DNA of 64,000 nt from Hungatella sp. (GTDB taxonomy: Bacteria; Bacillota; Clostridia; Lachnospirales; Lachnospiraceae). Positions 44,737 to 53,847 of the stretch are shown one piece after another (position 1 is the first letter of the stretch; each line of letters starts with the position of its first letter). A model generated the notes under the pieces. That model worked only from the letters and a program-made list of their open reading frames with translations, was not told the origin of the DNA and made no database searches. Location of the stretch: assembly GCA_022792815.1 (NCBI GenBank), contig JAAWBS010000051.1:106458-170457 (forward strand). The letters run 5' to 3'. The position numbers and the translations under genes were made by a program.

Positions 44737-46521
44737 TTATGACAGGCTTTTTAAGTATTCCTCGATGCGACAGTATTTGCCGCTCCCGCCTGAGGCAGCC
44801 AAAAGCTCCGGATCCCGACACAGGGTGATCCGCTCCGTGATAGGGCCGAACCGGCGCTCGATCTGTCGGTATTTCTCCGCATCCGGCACGCGGCGGAACC
44901 GGTTTTTAGCAGCCGGGCCATTGCCTCTGACCTCACATAAACTGCAGTTGTTCTCCTCCGTGTCGTACACTACCATGTCAAATTCATTGGTTGCCAGCTG
45001 CATCTTGAATACCTGATAACGGCCCGAAAGAGCCTTCTCCGTCTCCATAAGCACCATCTCCTCCAGCATCCTGCCTCTGACCTCCTGGAGGATCCGCTCC
45101 GTAAACTCCTTCTTGTCCGCCTGACTGAGCTGCCCCAACCGCTCCCCGTTCATCACCTCCTCCACCAGTGTCTGGATCTGGCTGTATCGGATCCCCGGCT
45201 GTGCGAAGATCACCTTCTCAATAACCTCTCCCCCCGCCTTCGTGGACTCTGCCGGGCACTCCACGATCAGGTCCAGGGCTACCAGCGCCTCCTTGACTTC
45301 CATCAGATGAACCTTTGTGATCCCCAATGCCTGTTCCTCGCGGCTTCTCTCGTTTCTCAGGTTCCACACCGCGATCCTGAAATCCTGGAACAGGGGATTC
45401 TCCGAGGCCACCAGAAGCAGGAAGTTTAAGTTCATATCTTCCATGATCCGATTGACCGCCCCCATCAGCTCCCCTGTCTCCAGAAGAGTCCGAAGACCCG
45501 CGAACTGGCTCTTGTCCTTGCTGGCTGCCAGGGACCGCTGGATGTTGCGGCACACTGCGCTCTCTATGTATTCCCGGGTGGACTGGCTGTCCCGAAACAG
45601 GGCGAACGTCTCCTTGGGCCCTGTCTTCTCCCCTTCCGCGTCCGGGCTGCCTGCCCGAAGGGTCCCTCCGTAGCGGATATACTCATCGATCTTGTCCACG
45701 CCCAAAAGCCGGCTGTACTCCCGAAAAGGAATGAATGTGGTCCGGACCGTGATGGCACGGTCAAACAACTCCTGGCGAAGGGCGAGTCCGAAAGCCAGAG
45801 AGTCGGTACCTGTCAGTACGATGCGCATCCCCTGAGCTGCATAGATATCGGACAGGATGGCAGCAGAATCGATAAAATCATCCATCAGCGTGATCTCGTC
45901 GATAAACACATACCGGTATCCCTGCTGGTTCAGCCTCTTTAAATCCCGGCTCATGACCTCCATATTGTCCGCCGCCGTAGTCTTGATGTAGGCAACCTTC
46001 TTTCCCTCCTCCGGTTCCATATCCAAAATAGCCTGGCGGATCATGGTGGTCTTGCCGGTCCGCCTTAAGCCCGCCACGATACACACCCTCTCGCCCCCCT
46101 CCCCGTGAAGGTAGGAAGAAAGCTGGGTGTAGCAGTCCCTCTTTTCGTGACCCTGGATGTTGCCCGCCATGGCCAAAAGCTCCTCTCCCACCAGGACATT
46201 GGTCTCGAACCGGGCCAAAAATCCTGCCGCCCCGCCTCTCTGCCGATCTCCTGACAGCGGTTTCCTGGTCCCCTTCAAGCTCTGGTTTAACTCCTTTAAT
46301 CTCTGCTGCAGCTCCCTGCGCCGTTCGATCTGTCCCTGAATCTCCTCCAGATCCTCCTCCTTAATATACTGGCTCTTGATCTTTCCGCTCTCCGTCCACT
46401 GGCGGTAATACCGAATCTTCCCGTGAATATTCTTCTTGGAAATATAACCTATGGGCAGCTCCCCTATCTGCGCCTCCAACTCCTCCATCTCTCTCATCAC
46501 ATCATCCGTGTTTTCCATCAT
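44737..46521 (-). CDS. AAA ATPase with PD-(D/E)XK-like C-terminal domain (archaeal-type ATPase family)
   Basis: 594 residues. The N-terminal ~110 residues are helical with IGYISKKNIHGKIRYYRQWTESGKIKSQYI. Walker A GLRRTGKTTMIRQ near residue 150, Walker B YVFIDEITLMDDF near 220, sensor LTGTDSLAFGLALR. The C-terminal region (EFDMVVYDTEENNCSLCEVRGNG, then KYRQIERRFGPI) resembles the DUF4143/PD-(D/E)XK part. The family is large in anaerobes; function is unproven. ATG 46521 or 46518, both behind GGAGG. It has its own promoter, so it is a free-standing unit. Confidence 0.82.
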   Translation of the reverse strand: MMENTDDVMREMEELEAQIGELPIGYISKKNIHGKIRYYRQWTESGKIKSQYIKEEDLEEIQGQIERRRELQQRLKELNQSLKGTRKPLSGDRQRGGAAGFLARFETNVLVGEELLAMAGNIQGHEKRDCYTQLSSYLHGEGGERVCIVAGLRRTGKTTMIRQAILDMEPEEGKKVAYIKTTAADNMEVMSRDLKRLNQQGYRYVFIDEITLMDDFIDSAAILSDIYAAQGMRIVLTGTDSLAFGLALRQELFDRAITVRTTFIPFREYSRLLGVDKIDEYIRYGGTLRAGSPDAEGEKTGPKETFALFRDSQSTREYIESAVCRNIQRSLAASKDKSQFAGLRTLLETGELMGAVNRIMEDMNLNFLLLVASENPLFQDFRIAVWNLRNERSREEQALGITKVHLMEVKEALVALDLIVECPAESTKAGGEVIEKVIFAQPGIRYSQIQTLVEEVMNGERLGQLSQADKKEFTERILQEVRGRMLEEMVLMETEKALSGRYQVFKMQLATNEFDMVVYDTEENNCSLCEVRGNGPAAKNRFRRVPDAEKYRQIERRFGPITERITLCRDPELLAASGGSGKYCRIEEYLKSLS

Positions 46522-46548
46522 TTTCCCGACACCTCCGTTTCTCCCTGT

Positions 46549-46587
46549 ATTGTAACCTATCTGTGGTCATGTTGTCAATGAGGTTAC
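46549..46587 (-). promoter_or_regulatory. Promoter of the ATPase with flanking inverted repeat
   Basis: TTGACA (46573-46578), 18-base spacer, TACAAT (46549-46554) on the minus strand. GTAACCT (46552-46558) and AGGTTAC (46581-46587) form a perfect 7-bp inverted repeat bracketing the promoter, an operator-like arrangement. Confidence 0.6.
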
Positions 46588-47107
46588 CTTCCCTCTCCAA
46601 AATCTCCCACAAAATATTTTTTTCATCCCGCAATAAATTTGTCTTCTCACGCATTATTCTATTGAACGGATGAACAACACATTTGTTTCTCCCGTACTCT
46701 GAAACAAACCGCATTTAAAAACTTAATAAACGAATTATTATGGGACAATACGAAATCCCGATTGCATTACAACCTCAATCACAAACTTTTTCAGAGTGGG
46801 GGATGGGACAAAAGCCAGGAAGGCAGGCCGATGAATTCGGCCTGCCTCTCTGTTTTGCTGTATTTTCTTATTCTTTATGGAATCCGCACTCCGCCGGTAC
46901 CCGTCCGGTGTGGCTGCGGCTGTCAGAAGGATCCCCTTCTTTCCGTCAGACACCTATCATAAAAGCTTTCCCCTCATCGGGCAGGTTTCATAGCCCGCTT
47001 ATGGAGCATTTACCCTTCTTGCAGAAAATGGGGATAAAAATACCATATATATAATCCGGTAAATGATAGGTCTTCCAGTTGAATTATACAGGGATTATAC
47101 AGGGATT
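46588..47107. other. Intergenic region at the edge of the AT-rich glycan locus
   Basis: About 520 bases with no gene I can support; the short frames here lack ribosome sites and homology. It holds the hairpin at 46821-46847 and, at 47083-47104, two tandem copies of ATTATACAGGG just after the activase stop. Confidence 0.5.
46821..46847 (-). terminator. Candidate terminator of the glycan operon
   Basis: AGGCAGGCCGA, loop TGAAT, TCGGCCTGCCT: an 11-bp perfect stem about 260 bases beyond the last gene of the operon. Both flanks carry short T tracts (CTTTTG on the minus strand, GTTTTG on the plus strand), so polarity is uncertain. Confidence 0.5.
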
Positions 47108-47938
47108 TCAAGTCTTACACACTTCTATAAGAATTCCCAGATCATTCAGCTCCTCCTTATAGGTTTCCATTAACTCATCGTCCACACCATGGTAGTCCAT
47201 AGTCATCTTGAGGCTATTGTACTTCGCCTCTCCCAGATTGTGCTCTTTGATGAGTTCGACTTTCAAGATATGCTCTCGATACTTACTAAGCAAATCATGT
47301 ATTGCTGTTCTGTTTTCAAGACTGTCCGTGTAGGAACCAATTACCGGAATTCGGAGGACCACAGGCTTTTCATTCTTTAACAGCGTATCGAGATTAGAAA
47401 GATAGAGACCCAAATTACCATGTTCAACTGTTTTGCATCGATCAAAATCCAAGATTTTTACATCTACATAGAAGAAATCGATATGTTCAAGTGCAAGTTT
47501 TAGTTGTTCTTTTGAACAGAACAGGCTGGTTTCGACCACAACGTGAATATCAGATTTGTGGAGAGTTTTTATGACTGGCACGAGAGATTCTATTTGCAGC
47601 AGAGCTTCTCCACCCGAGAAGGTAACTCCACCGGGAAGCCTTTCTATGTTGGAGGCATCGGTTATGTTCCAGAACGTTGGGACATTGAGCTTTCCTTCAT
47701 AGAAATTTTTGTCCTTAAGGCATTCTTTGATCAGTTCCACCGGAGTATAATATTTACCATAGGTTCCTGATAATCCATCCTTAATATAATCCTGTGGAGC
47801 TAAATCAAGATTCTCCGGGTTAGAACACCAGGGGCAACGCAAAGAACAACCTTTAAGAAACACCGTTGTGCGAATACCGGGACCATCATGAAGGGAAAAT
47901 CGCTGGATGTTGGTAAGAAGGATTTGATTACTCGTCAT
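47108..47938 (-). CDS. Radical-SAM glycyl-radical-enzyme activase, short form
   Basis: 276 residues. GPGIRTTVFLKGCSLRCPWCSNPE carries CxxxCxxC at residues 31, 35 and 38; then GGVTFSGGEALLQ (SAM-binding GGE) and VVVETSLF, DFFYVDVKILD, the PFL-activase family pattern. It lacks the cysteine-rich ferredoxin insert present in many GRE activases. It should abstract a hydrogen from the glycine of the GRE two genes upstream. ATG 47938 preferred over a GTG at 47941; AGGAG lies upstream. Last gene of the glycan operon, 24 bases after the flippase. AT-rich like its neighbours. Confidence 0.87.
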   Translation of the reverse strand: MTSNQILLTNIQRFSLHDGPGIRTTVFLKGCSLRCPWCSNPENLDLAPQDYIKDGLSGTYGKYYTPVELIKECLKDKNFYEGKLNVPTFWNITDASNIERLPGGVTFSGGEALLQIESLVPVIKTLHKSDIHVVVETSLFCSKEQLKLALEHIDFFYVDVKILDFDRCKTVEHGNLGLYLSNLDTLLKNEKPVVLRIPVIGSYTDSLENRTAIHDLLSKYREHILKVELIKEHNLGEAKYNSLKMTMDYHGVDDELMETYKEELNDLGILIEVCKT

Positions 47939-47962
47939 CACTCTCTTTTATCTCCTCAATTT

Positions 47963-49414
47963 TCAACTGAAAACTTTCTGTGTTTTTATTTTACCTAACA
48001 TATTTCTAGCGTTGTCTATAAAAAAGGAATCCCTCAAAAGTAATAATACTATGAAGTATACTATTGCTCCGCACCCAACCATCAATATTGTATGAACAAT
48101 TGAAGGTGATAACCTTTTAGCCAATATAATAAGAACAGCCAACATAGTGCTGCCGGCAAGCAAATAATGCCATGATGAAAAAAAGACTTCTTTTATTGAT
48201 AATTCTTTTCTAACAAGATACAACTGAACAAGAGCTATTGTAGTCTCGGCCACAACTGAGGCAATAGCAGCACCAATTGATTGAAAAGTGTAAATCAATA
48301 TAAGATTTAACGCAAAATTCACTCCAGCACCAATTAAAACAGTCATTGTAAATAGATTTTGTCGCTTTGTGGGAATAAGATATTGCATTCCTGTAACGTT
48401 GTTAATACCTATAGCTATAATAAGAAATCCAAGAATTCCGAGCAGTGATACTACCTTTTCAAAACCGCCCCCAAAGAACCATGGCACAAAGTTCGTTGCT
48501 GTTCCTAATAAGCCAAAATACAACGGAATTCCCAAAAACCACACAAAGCGATATCCACGATACATATAAGATCGCACCTGTCTATTTTCACCTCTTCCAA
48601 AATGATAACCGATGCGGGGAATCATCACTGTCCCAAGAGCAGTCACGACTGTCAGAAGCATCTTAGACAGTTTTATAGCTTGTTCATAATACCCATTTTC
48701 AAAGGGGTTATTTGTAATGACACCAATCATAGTCTTATCAAGCACCGTGTAAATTGAAATCGCAACTGTAGGAATAAAAAGTGATAGCACTATTTTGAAA
48801 TTTCTCATTGGTTTTATCTTCTTCCACTGTGGTTTTCCTATAATTCGAAAAATATATATCCATAGAGAAAGATTACTCAAAAAAGTAAAAAGGCCAATTC
48901 CAAAAGCATATTTAACTATATCATCTTTTGTCTTAACGGCAAGAAAAATGTAGATGATACTTATGACTTTGAAAATAAAATTTCTAGAAACAATCTTCCC
49001 AAACTCTTCCATCCCTTGGAAAAGCCAAACCACATCAACCAATACAGCAATAATATTAAATGACAAAACCAAATACAAAGTTCTCTTGTCTTGAAATAAT
49101 GAAAATATAATATACACAGCAAGAACGCTGATGCTTGTTAACACCTGCAATAGTTTGGTCTCCCAAAATATCTGCGTTCTTTTCACTCTGTCATCTTGTA
49201 CATAGGATATTTCTCTCTGACCAAAGGTAGTAATCCCAAGTGTAGCAAAAAGCGTAAAATACGAGACGATTGATTCGGCAAAACTGACTGTCCCCACACC
49301 ACCAGCCCCAAAAACACGAGATAAATATGGGGTAGTAATTAATGGGGTTAGAAGCAGTAAAATCTGATATGTAAGATTATAAATATAATTCCATTTTATA
49401 CTTTTTTTTGCCAT
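47963..49414 (-). CDS. Wzx-type polysaccharide flippase
   Basis: 483 residues with about 12-14 membrane segments; begins SIKWNYIYNLTYQILLLLTPLITTPYLSRVFGAGGVGTVSFAES, the O-antigen/teichoic-type flippase pattern (MATE-like MOP superfamily). It moves lipid-linked repeat units across the membrane before polymerisation by the Wzy protein encoded upstream. Lies between the GRE and its activase, 28 bases after the former. AT-rich. Confidence 0.88.
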   Translation of the reverse strand: MAKKSIKWNYIYNLTYQILLLLTPLITTPYLSRVFGAGGVGTVSFAESIVSYFTLFATLGITTFGQREISYVQDDRVKRTQIFWETKLLQVLTSISVLAVYIIFSLFQDKRTLYLVLSFNIIAVLVDVVWLFQGMEEFGKIVSRNFIFKVISIIYIFLAVKTKDDIVKYAFGIGLFTFLSNLSLWIYIFRIIGKPQWKKIKPMRNFKIVLSLFIPTVAISIYTVLDKTMIGVITNNPFENGYYEQAIKLSKMLLTVVTALGTVMIPRIGYHFGRGENRQVRSYMYRGYRFVWFLGIPLYFGLLGTATNFVPWFFGGGFEKVVSLLGILGFLIIAIGINNVTGMQYLIPTKRQNLFTMTVLIGAGVNFALNLILIYTFQSIGAAIASVVAETTIALVQLYLVRKELSIKEVFFSSWHYLLAGSTMLAVLIILAKRLSPSIVHTILMVGCGAIVYFIVLLLLRDSFFIDNARNMLGKIKTQKVFS

Positions 49415-49442
49415 CTGAAATTGACCTTTCTTTCCTTACTAT

Positions 49443-51464
49443 TTAGCTTGTTTTTTCTGCTTCTATTGCTCTTCTGATTAAGTTATCCTGATAATCCTTC
49501 GGTAAATCTTTAAAATACGCACTGAATCCCCACACCCTAACAACAAGAGCTGGAAAGTTTTCTGGATGTTTCTGTGCTTCAATAAGTGTTTGACTGTCGA
49601 CTACATTAATCTGCAACTGATAAAAGCCCTGTCTTATTCCGGCCTTAATCATAGTGATTACCTTATCCATATTTGATTTTAGGAATCCAGGTGGCATAAT
49701 AAAATCAATTACATTGCCATTAATTCGATTATCGTTATAATTCAGCTGCGAAGCAAAGCTGATAAGTTCTGTTGGTGCTAAACCATTCTTCCCGGAAATA
49801 TGTGTTCCAAATGGCATCCCCGCTTTTCTGCCATCAAATGTTGCACCGATATTACGCGCATCTACAATGTAATTAGGAGAACTCAGCCCAAACTTGTATT
49901 CTCCTCCAAGCTTTGTATGATGCTTTCGGAATTCAATCGAAATATGTTGTAAAATCTCATTTGTAAGCTCGATAGTTCCTAGATCATCTTCTCCAAAAGC
50001 GCCTGTCTCTTGATATAATCTTTTTCTCAGTTCTTCATATCCTTCATAATTATTTTTCCGTATTTCATTCAACTCATGAACCGAGTACTCCTGTTCTTCA
50101 AACACAAGCTTATTTATGTTTTTTAGAGAATTGACTACTGATGATAAACCTACAGATGTTACGCCAAGATTTGCGTACTTAGCACCGCCACGTACAATAT
50201 CCTTTCCGGTCTTATAAACTTCAGGATTAAACAAAGTCAGAAGTGGATCTTCCTCAAAAATCTTTTCATCTAACTGACAAAGGAATTGATTGATATATTC
50301 AGATAAATATCTATAATATCCATTCTTTATAGATTCAATACTAGTGTTTTTTTCAAATTCATCAGAATCTAAATATTCCACAAATGGTTTACAGAAGTTT
50401 ATTGTTCGTATGTTATTCTGATCACATGACTTTCCTATTGTAAGTGGCTCCCAGCATGCCGATGTAACATAGTTATAGGCATCTTCGGGTTCGTAGCCAT
50501 ACTGTATTAGCGCCGAAATCACTATATCATCGTTCGAGAGAAAAGGAGCTCCAATACCTGTTGCTATACATTCCATTGCAAGCGCTATAAGATTATCCGG
50601 CATTCTTTTGCTTACGCGTAAAAGCACTTTAGGATCCGGCAACTTAAGTTCTTTTGATACTTCAATAAAAAGGTAAGTTAACTCATTGCACCGATATTTA
50701 CCATCTTCTCCCAGGCCGCCCAGTATCACAATCTGCCCGGTATCCCCAAGAAGCATAGTGCTCTTGAACCAGCACTTATCATGAAGTACTTTGAAAAAGT
50801 CATGTAGATACTGCTTTGCGTCTTCTTTTGTTATATAACCAGAGGCTATATCTTCCTTATAAAATTTATATAGGATCCAGTCAAGATGCCCAAATCCATT
50901 GTGTTTATGGCCGGTCTGCCACAACCATTGATTAACAAAAAGAATACGTTGAATTGCCTCATGCAAATGTTCTGCTGGACGTGTGAACAATGATTCAATT
51001 TCTGCTATATTTCTTTTGAAACTTCTCTCGATTATATTGTCACTTTTGATCTTTAAAAGATATCGTTGCATAATTGCAATAAAACCTTGATATACGTCTC
51101 TATAATAGCTATCTTCATCAATCATCTTACTCATATCATAAAAGCACGAATTAACAACCCATGAATAATCAATTGAATAATTATCCATCATATGATTCTT
51201 TTGTTCCGCACGTTTAAATACATCAATAGAATAAAAAAAAGAAGAATTTTGATTTGGTAAAATGTCAACAGAATTCATTAGCGCTTCTATTTGATTCCAT
51301 TTATTATCAAATGGATGGATAGATTTTAGTCTGGTAACATTCTGTAGTATAAATTTCAGAGCACTACATTCCCTATGCTCATTCCTATAATATTGAAATA
51401 AAGAAATACCCCAATTGAGATTATTAACGACTGAGACCTTTTTTATAACTTGCTTTATGCTCAT
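49443..51464 (-). CDS. Glycyl radical enzyme (PFL/dehydratase-like) in the glycan operon
   Basis: 673 residues from the ATG at 51464, behind GAGGA. The active-site loop TSACWEP has Cys-337 and Glu-339, the Cys-x-Glu pair of GRE dehydratases/lyases, not the Cys-Cys of true pyruvate formate-lyase. The C-terminal radical loop VVRVWGFSAYF places the glycine at 646, codon 49527-49529. Further family blocks: PDPKVLLRVSKRMPD, LGGEYKFGLSSPNYI, RNIGATFDGRKAGMPFG. Shorter than most GREs (about 750-850), mainly at the N-terminus, and a Trp replaces the usual small residue before the glycine. Its start overlaps the acyltransferase by 41 bases, so it is translated with the glycan genes. Substrate unknown; perhaps a polyol or sugar derivative of the polymer. 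Confidence 0.9.
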   Translation of the reverse strand: MSIKQVIKKVSVVNNLNWGISLFQYYRNEHRECSALKFILQNVTRLKSIHPFDNKWNQIEALMNSVDILPNQNSSFFYSIDVFKRAEQKNHMMDNYSIDYSWVVNSCFYDMSKMIDEDSYYRDVYQGFIAIMQRYLLKIKSDNIIERSFKRNIAEIESLFTRPAEHLHEAIQRILFVNQWLWQTGHKHNGFGHLDWILYKFYKEDIASGYITKEDAKQYLHDFFKVLHDKCWFKSTMLLGDTGQIVILGGLGEDGKYRCNELTYLFIEVSKELKLPDPKVLLRVSKRMPDNLIALAMECIATGIGAPFLSNDDIVISALIQYGYEPEDAYNYVTSACWEPLTIGKSCDQNNIRTINFCKPFVEYLDSDEFEKNTSIESIKNGYYRYLSEYINQFLCQLDEKIFEEDPLLTLFNPEVYKTGKDIVRGGAKYANLGVTSVGLSSVVNSLKNINKLVFEEQEYSVHELNEIRKNNYEGYEELRKRLYQETGAFGEDDLGTIELTNEILQHISIEFRKHHTKLGGEYKFGLSSPNYIVDARNIGATFDGRKAGMPFGTHISGKNGLAPTELISFASQLNYNDNRINGNVIDFIMPPGFLKSNMDKVITMIKAGIRQGFYQLQINVVDSQTLIEAQKHPENFPALVVRVWGFSAYFKDLPKDYQDNLIRRAIEAEKTS

Positions 51465-52449
51465 TGTAATTCCTCTTTTTTTGTAAAAGTAGATGGAGTC
51501 CAATGCCTCCTACAATATCTATAATGAGGCGTATTATCAATCTCAAGATATTCGAGTTTGGCAATGGAAGAAGCAACGATAAACAATCTTGATCTATAAG
51601 ATGGAAGCATAATATTTCAGTTGTCCTATTGCCTATATAGCTTAGAACTTTAACAAGTCTCTTTGATTTTTTACATATATATTTTGATAATAAATAGATT
51701 AGATATGTTCCACTAACACCACCTATTATGTCAAAACCATATAGAGGATACTCCAAGTAGGCCGGCACAAAGGGCTTACCTTTAATAAATGCGATAATAA
51801 CGCAAATACTGCTTAAACTAATCGCAATGACCATCCAATTGCGATTATCCTTTTCCATTATATTGTATTTCTTAATTAAATATCCAATATAGAGAAAAAC
51901 TGCTGTAGTTAAACCAGTTCCAATGTTTAACGGAAACCAAAAATAAGCTGATACAAAGTAAGCACTCAAAAAAATAGTAGTTACTAAACCTATTTGTCTT
52001 TTTATCCCCTTCACTTTTGATACTATGGATAATTCTATTTGTGCCCAAAATAGTGCTTCAAAAAACCAAATAGCTCCGATACGTTCTATCTCACTAATGT
52101 TAGGAATATCAAGTCGACCAGGAAGTCCGTATAAGGATGCGATAAACCATATATAAAATGTTTTACCAATATCATCGTTTTTCACAAGTGCAACAATTAC
52201 TTCAATAACAATTATGCATAGACACGTAAAAATGTATGGGACAAGTAATCTTTTTAATCCTTTCTCTGCGACCTCCGAAGGCGCTCTTTCAGGTTTGAAA
52301 TAATAACCACTTATGATAAAGAATAGAGGCATATGAAATGAACAAATAATATACTTCAATATATGCGGAGCATATACATGTCCCATAATTACAAGAAGTA
52401 TTCCAAATCCTCGCATCACATCGACTTGAGTATTTCTTTTATTGTTCAT
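51424..52449 (-). CDS. Acyltransferase 3 family membrane O-acyltransferase
   Basis: 341 residues, about ten membrane helices. Starts with TQVDVMRGFGILLVIMGHV and FHMPLFFIISGYYF, the family's active-site His and Arg region. Likely O-acetylates a sugar of the polymer. It overlaps the GT4 gene upstream by 11 bases and the GRE gene downstream by 41 bases. Confidence 0.88.
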   Translation of the reverse strand: MNNKRNTQVDVMRGFGILLVIMGHVYAPHILKYIICSFHMPLFFIISGYYFKPERAPSEVAEKGLKRLLVPYIFTCLCIIVIEVIVALVKNDDIGKTFYIWFIASLYGLPGRLDIPNISEIERIGAIWFFEALFWAQIELSIVSKVKGIKRQIGLVTTIFLSAYFVSAYFWFPLNIGTGLTTAVFLYIGYLIKKYNIMEKDNRNWMVIAISLSSICVIIAFIKGKPFVPAYLEYPLYGFDIIGGVSGTYLIYLLSKYICKKSKRLVKVLSYIGNRTTEILCFHLIDQDCLSLLLPLPNSNILRLIIRLIIDIVGGIGLHLLLQKKRNYNEHKASYKKGLSR

Positions 52450-53794
52450 AATACCCCCTCAGTTCCCTTATGTGCTCTTGCATATCTACTAACCTCATTG
52501 CATGAGTCCAAAAATCATTTAAGAGTTCGCGGTTATAATATATATCTTTCAACTTATGTTCGAAATCATCATAGTCCCCCGCAGAATAAACAAAATGTTC
52601 ATTTCTATGTAGTTCCCATGCACCACCGAGATCACTAGTTAGGATTGGCACACCATAGGCCATCTGCTCAATTGCAACTTGCGGCAAACTATCTTCCCAA
52701 AGAACTGGTATAACTCCCAGATTAATATTCTCCAAAAGTTTCTCCTGATTATCTCGAGTATATCCGTTTATCAATATAACATTATAAAACTTTTTCTTAA
52801 GTTCATTGATTCTTGAAATCTCATTTTTATTACTATTAGTCTTATATCTCGCAATAATATGAATTTCTATATTTTTTGCAATATTTATATCCATATGTTC
52901 GAGTGCATTAAGAAAAAAATAAAAGCCTTTCTCTTTTTGCATATAACCCATATAAGCAACTCTGAAAATATCTGTGCTATCTGTGCGACAATATGACAGT
53001 TGCTTGTCTGCCACTCTTGTTCCGATGTACGACGTTCTAATGAGGCCGGAACTAATGCCACCATTTATCAACAATTCTCTCATCCTGTCTGAAACAGCAA
53101 GTACCACGTCGACTTGTGAATTAATCACAGAAACCGTTTCTTTATGGAATCTTCTAAATAATATCGGATCAGAATGAACATGCGTATATCTAGACAGTTT
53201 ATCCAAATGTTTTAATGGTGGGTAAACCCTGCTTAGGATTGTAGCGGAATATATTGACTGCCGATAGCAATTGTCACACTCTGTATAATCTTTTTTATTA
53301 CAATTATGTCCTTCTTTTAGTTCTCCATCCTGCCACAAATTAGTTCTGCTGCATAGAGTAAAGTAGTTATGAGCCGAATATATTACTTTAATACCTGGAA
53401 GCCGCTGTTTTATTCTAAGCACCTCTAAGGGCAATCCTTCAATATTATTGAAATGAATAACGCTAATGCCATGATCTATAATAAAATCATCAAATAGCGA
53501 CGCTACGGATTTATCAGTCAGATAATAATTTATATTCTTACCATTCTGTCTGACTGGAGCAATAAAAGGAGAATTGATAATTTCGAACGCCTGAAGCTTT
53601 TGCCCAAAGGGTGTGTCAACCTCAATAATTTGGGAGCTACCCTTTTTTGTATATGTCCTACCAGCATTGAGATAATAAATATCATATTCGCCTTGTGATA
53701 TTAATTCTTGAATGATATTTCGAACATACAGATTAACGCCTCCACCTTGTTTGTCATCAATGTGTGTCCAATTGTAAATTAATAATTTTCTCAT
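52439..53794 (-). CDS. Glycosyltransferase family 4 with cysteine cluster
   Basis: 451 residues. GGGVNLYVRNIIQEL near the N-terminus, GYMQKEKGFYFFLNALEH, and EDSLPQVAIEQMAYGVPILTSDLGGAWE, the GT-B donor-site EX7E region. Residues about 165-185 hold HNCNKKDYTECDNCY, a possible metal-binding or structural cysteine cluster. Transfers an activated sugar to the growing lipid-linked unit; sugar unknown. AT-rich. Confidence 0.85.
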   Translation of the reverse strand: MRKLLIYNWTHIDDKQGGGVNLYVRNIIQELISQGEYDIYYLNAGRTYTKKGSSQIIEVDTPFGQKLQAFEIINSPFIAPVRQNGKNINYYLTDKSVASLFDDFIIDHGISVIHFNNIEGLPLEVLRIKQRLPGIKVIYSAHNYFTLCSRTNLWQDGELKEGHNCNKKDYTECDNCYRQSIYSATILSRVYPPLKHLDKLSRYTHVHSDPILFRRFHKETVSVINSQVDVVLAVSDRMRELLINGGISSGLIRTSYIGTRVADKQLSYCRTDSTDIFRVAYMGYMQKEKGFYFFLNALEHMDINIAKNIEIHIIARYKTNSNKNEISRINELKKKFYNVILINGYTRDNQEKLLENINLGVIPVLWEDSLPQVAIEQMAYGVPILTSDLGGAWELHRNEHFVYSAGDYDDFEHKLKDIYYNRELLNDFWTHAMRLVDMQEHIRELRGYYEQ

Positions 53795-53847
53795 AAATTC
53801 TCTTATCCTTTTTTACATTGTTTTTTGCAAACTCAACAAAATCTTCA

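Noticed and set aside
46738..47054. Overlapping short frames on both strands between the ATPase and the activase
   Set aside because: No ribosome sites, no homology seen, and they cross a hairpin; probably noncoding.
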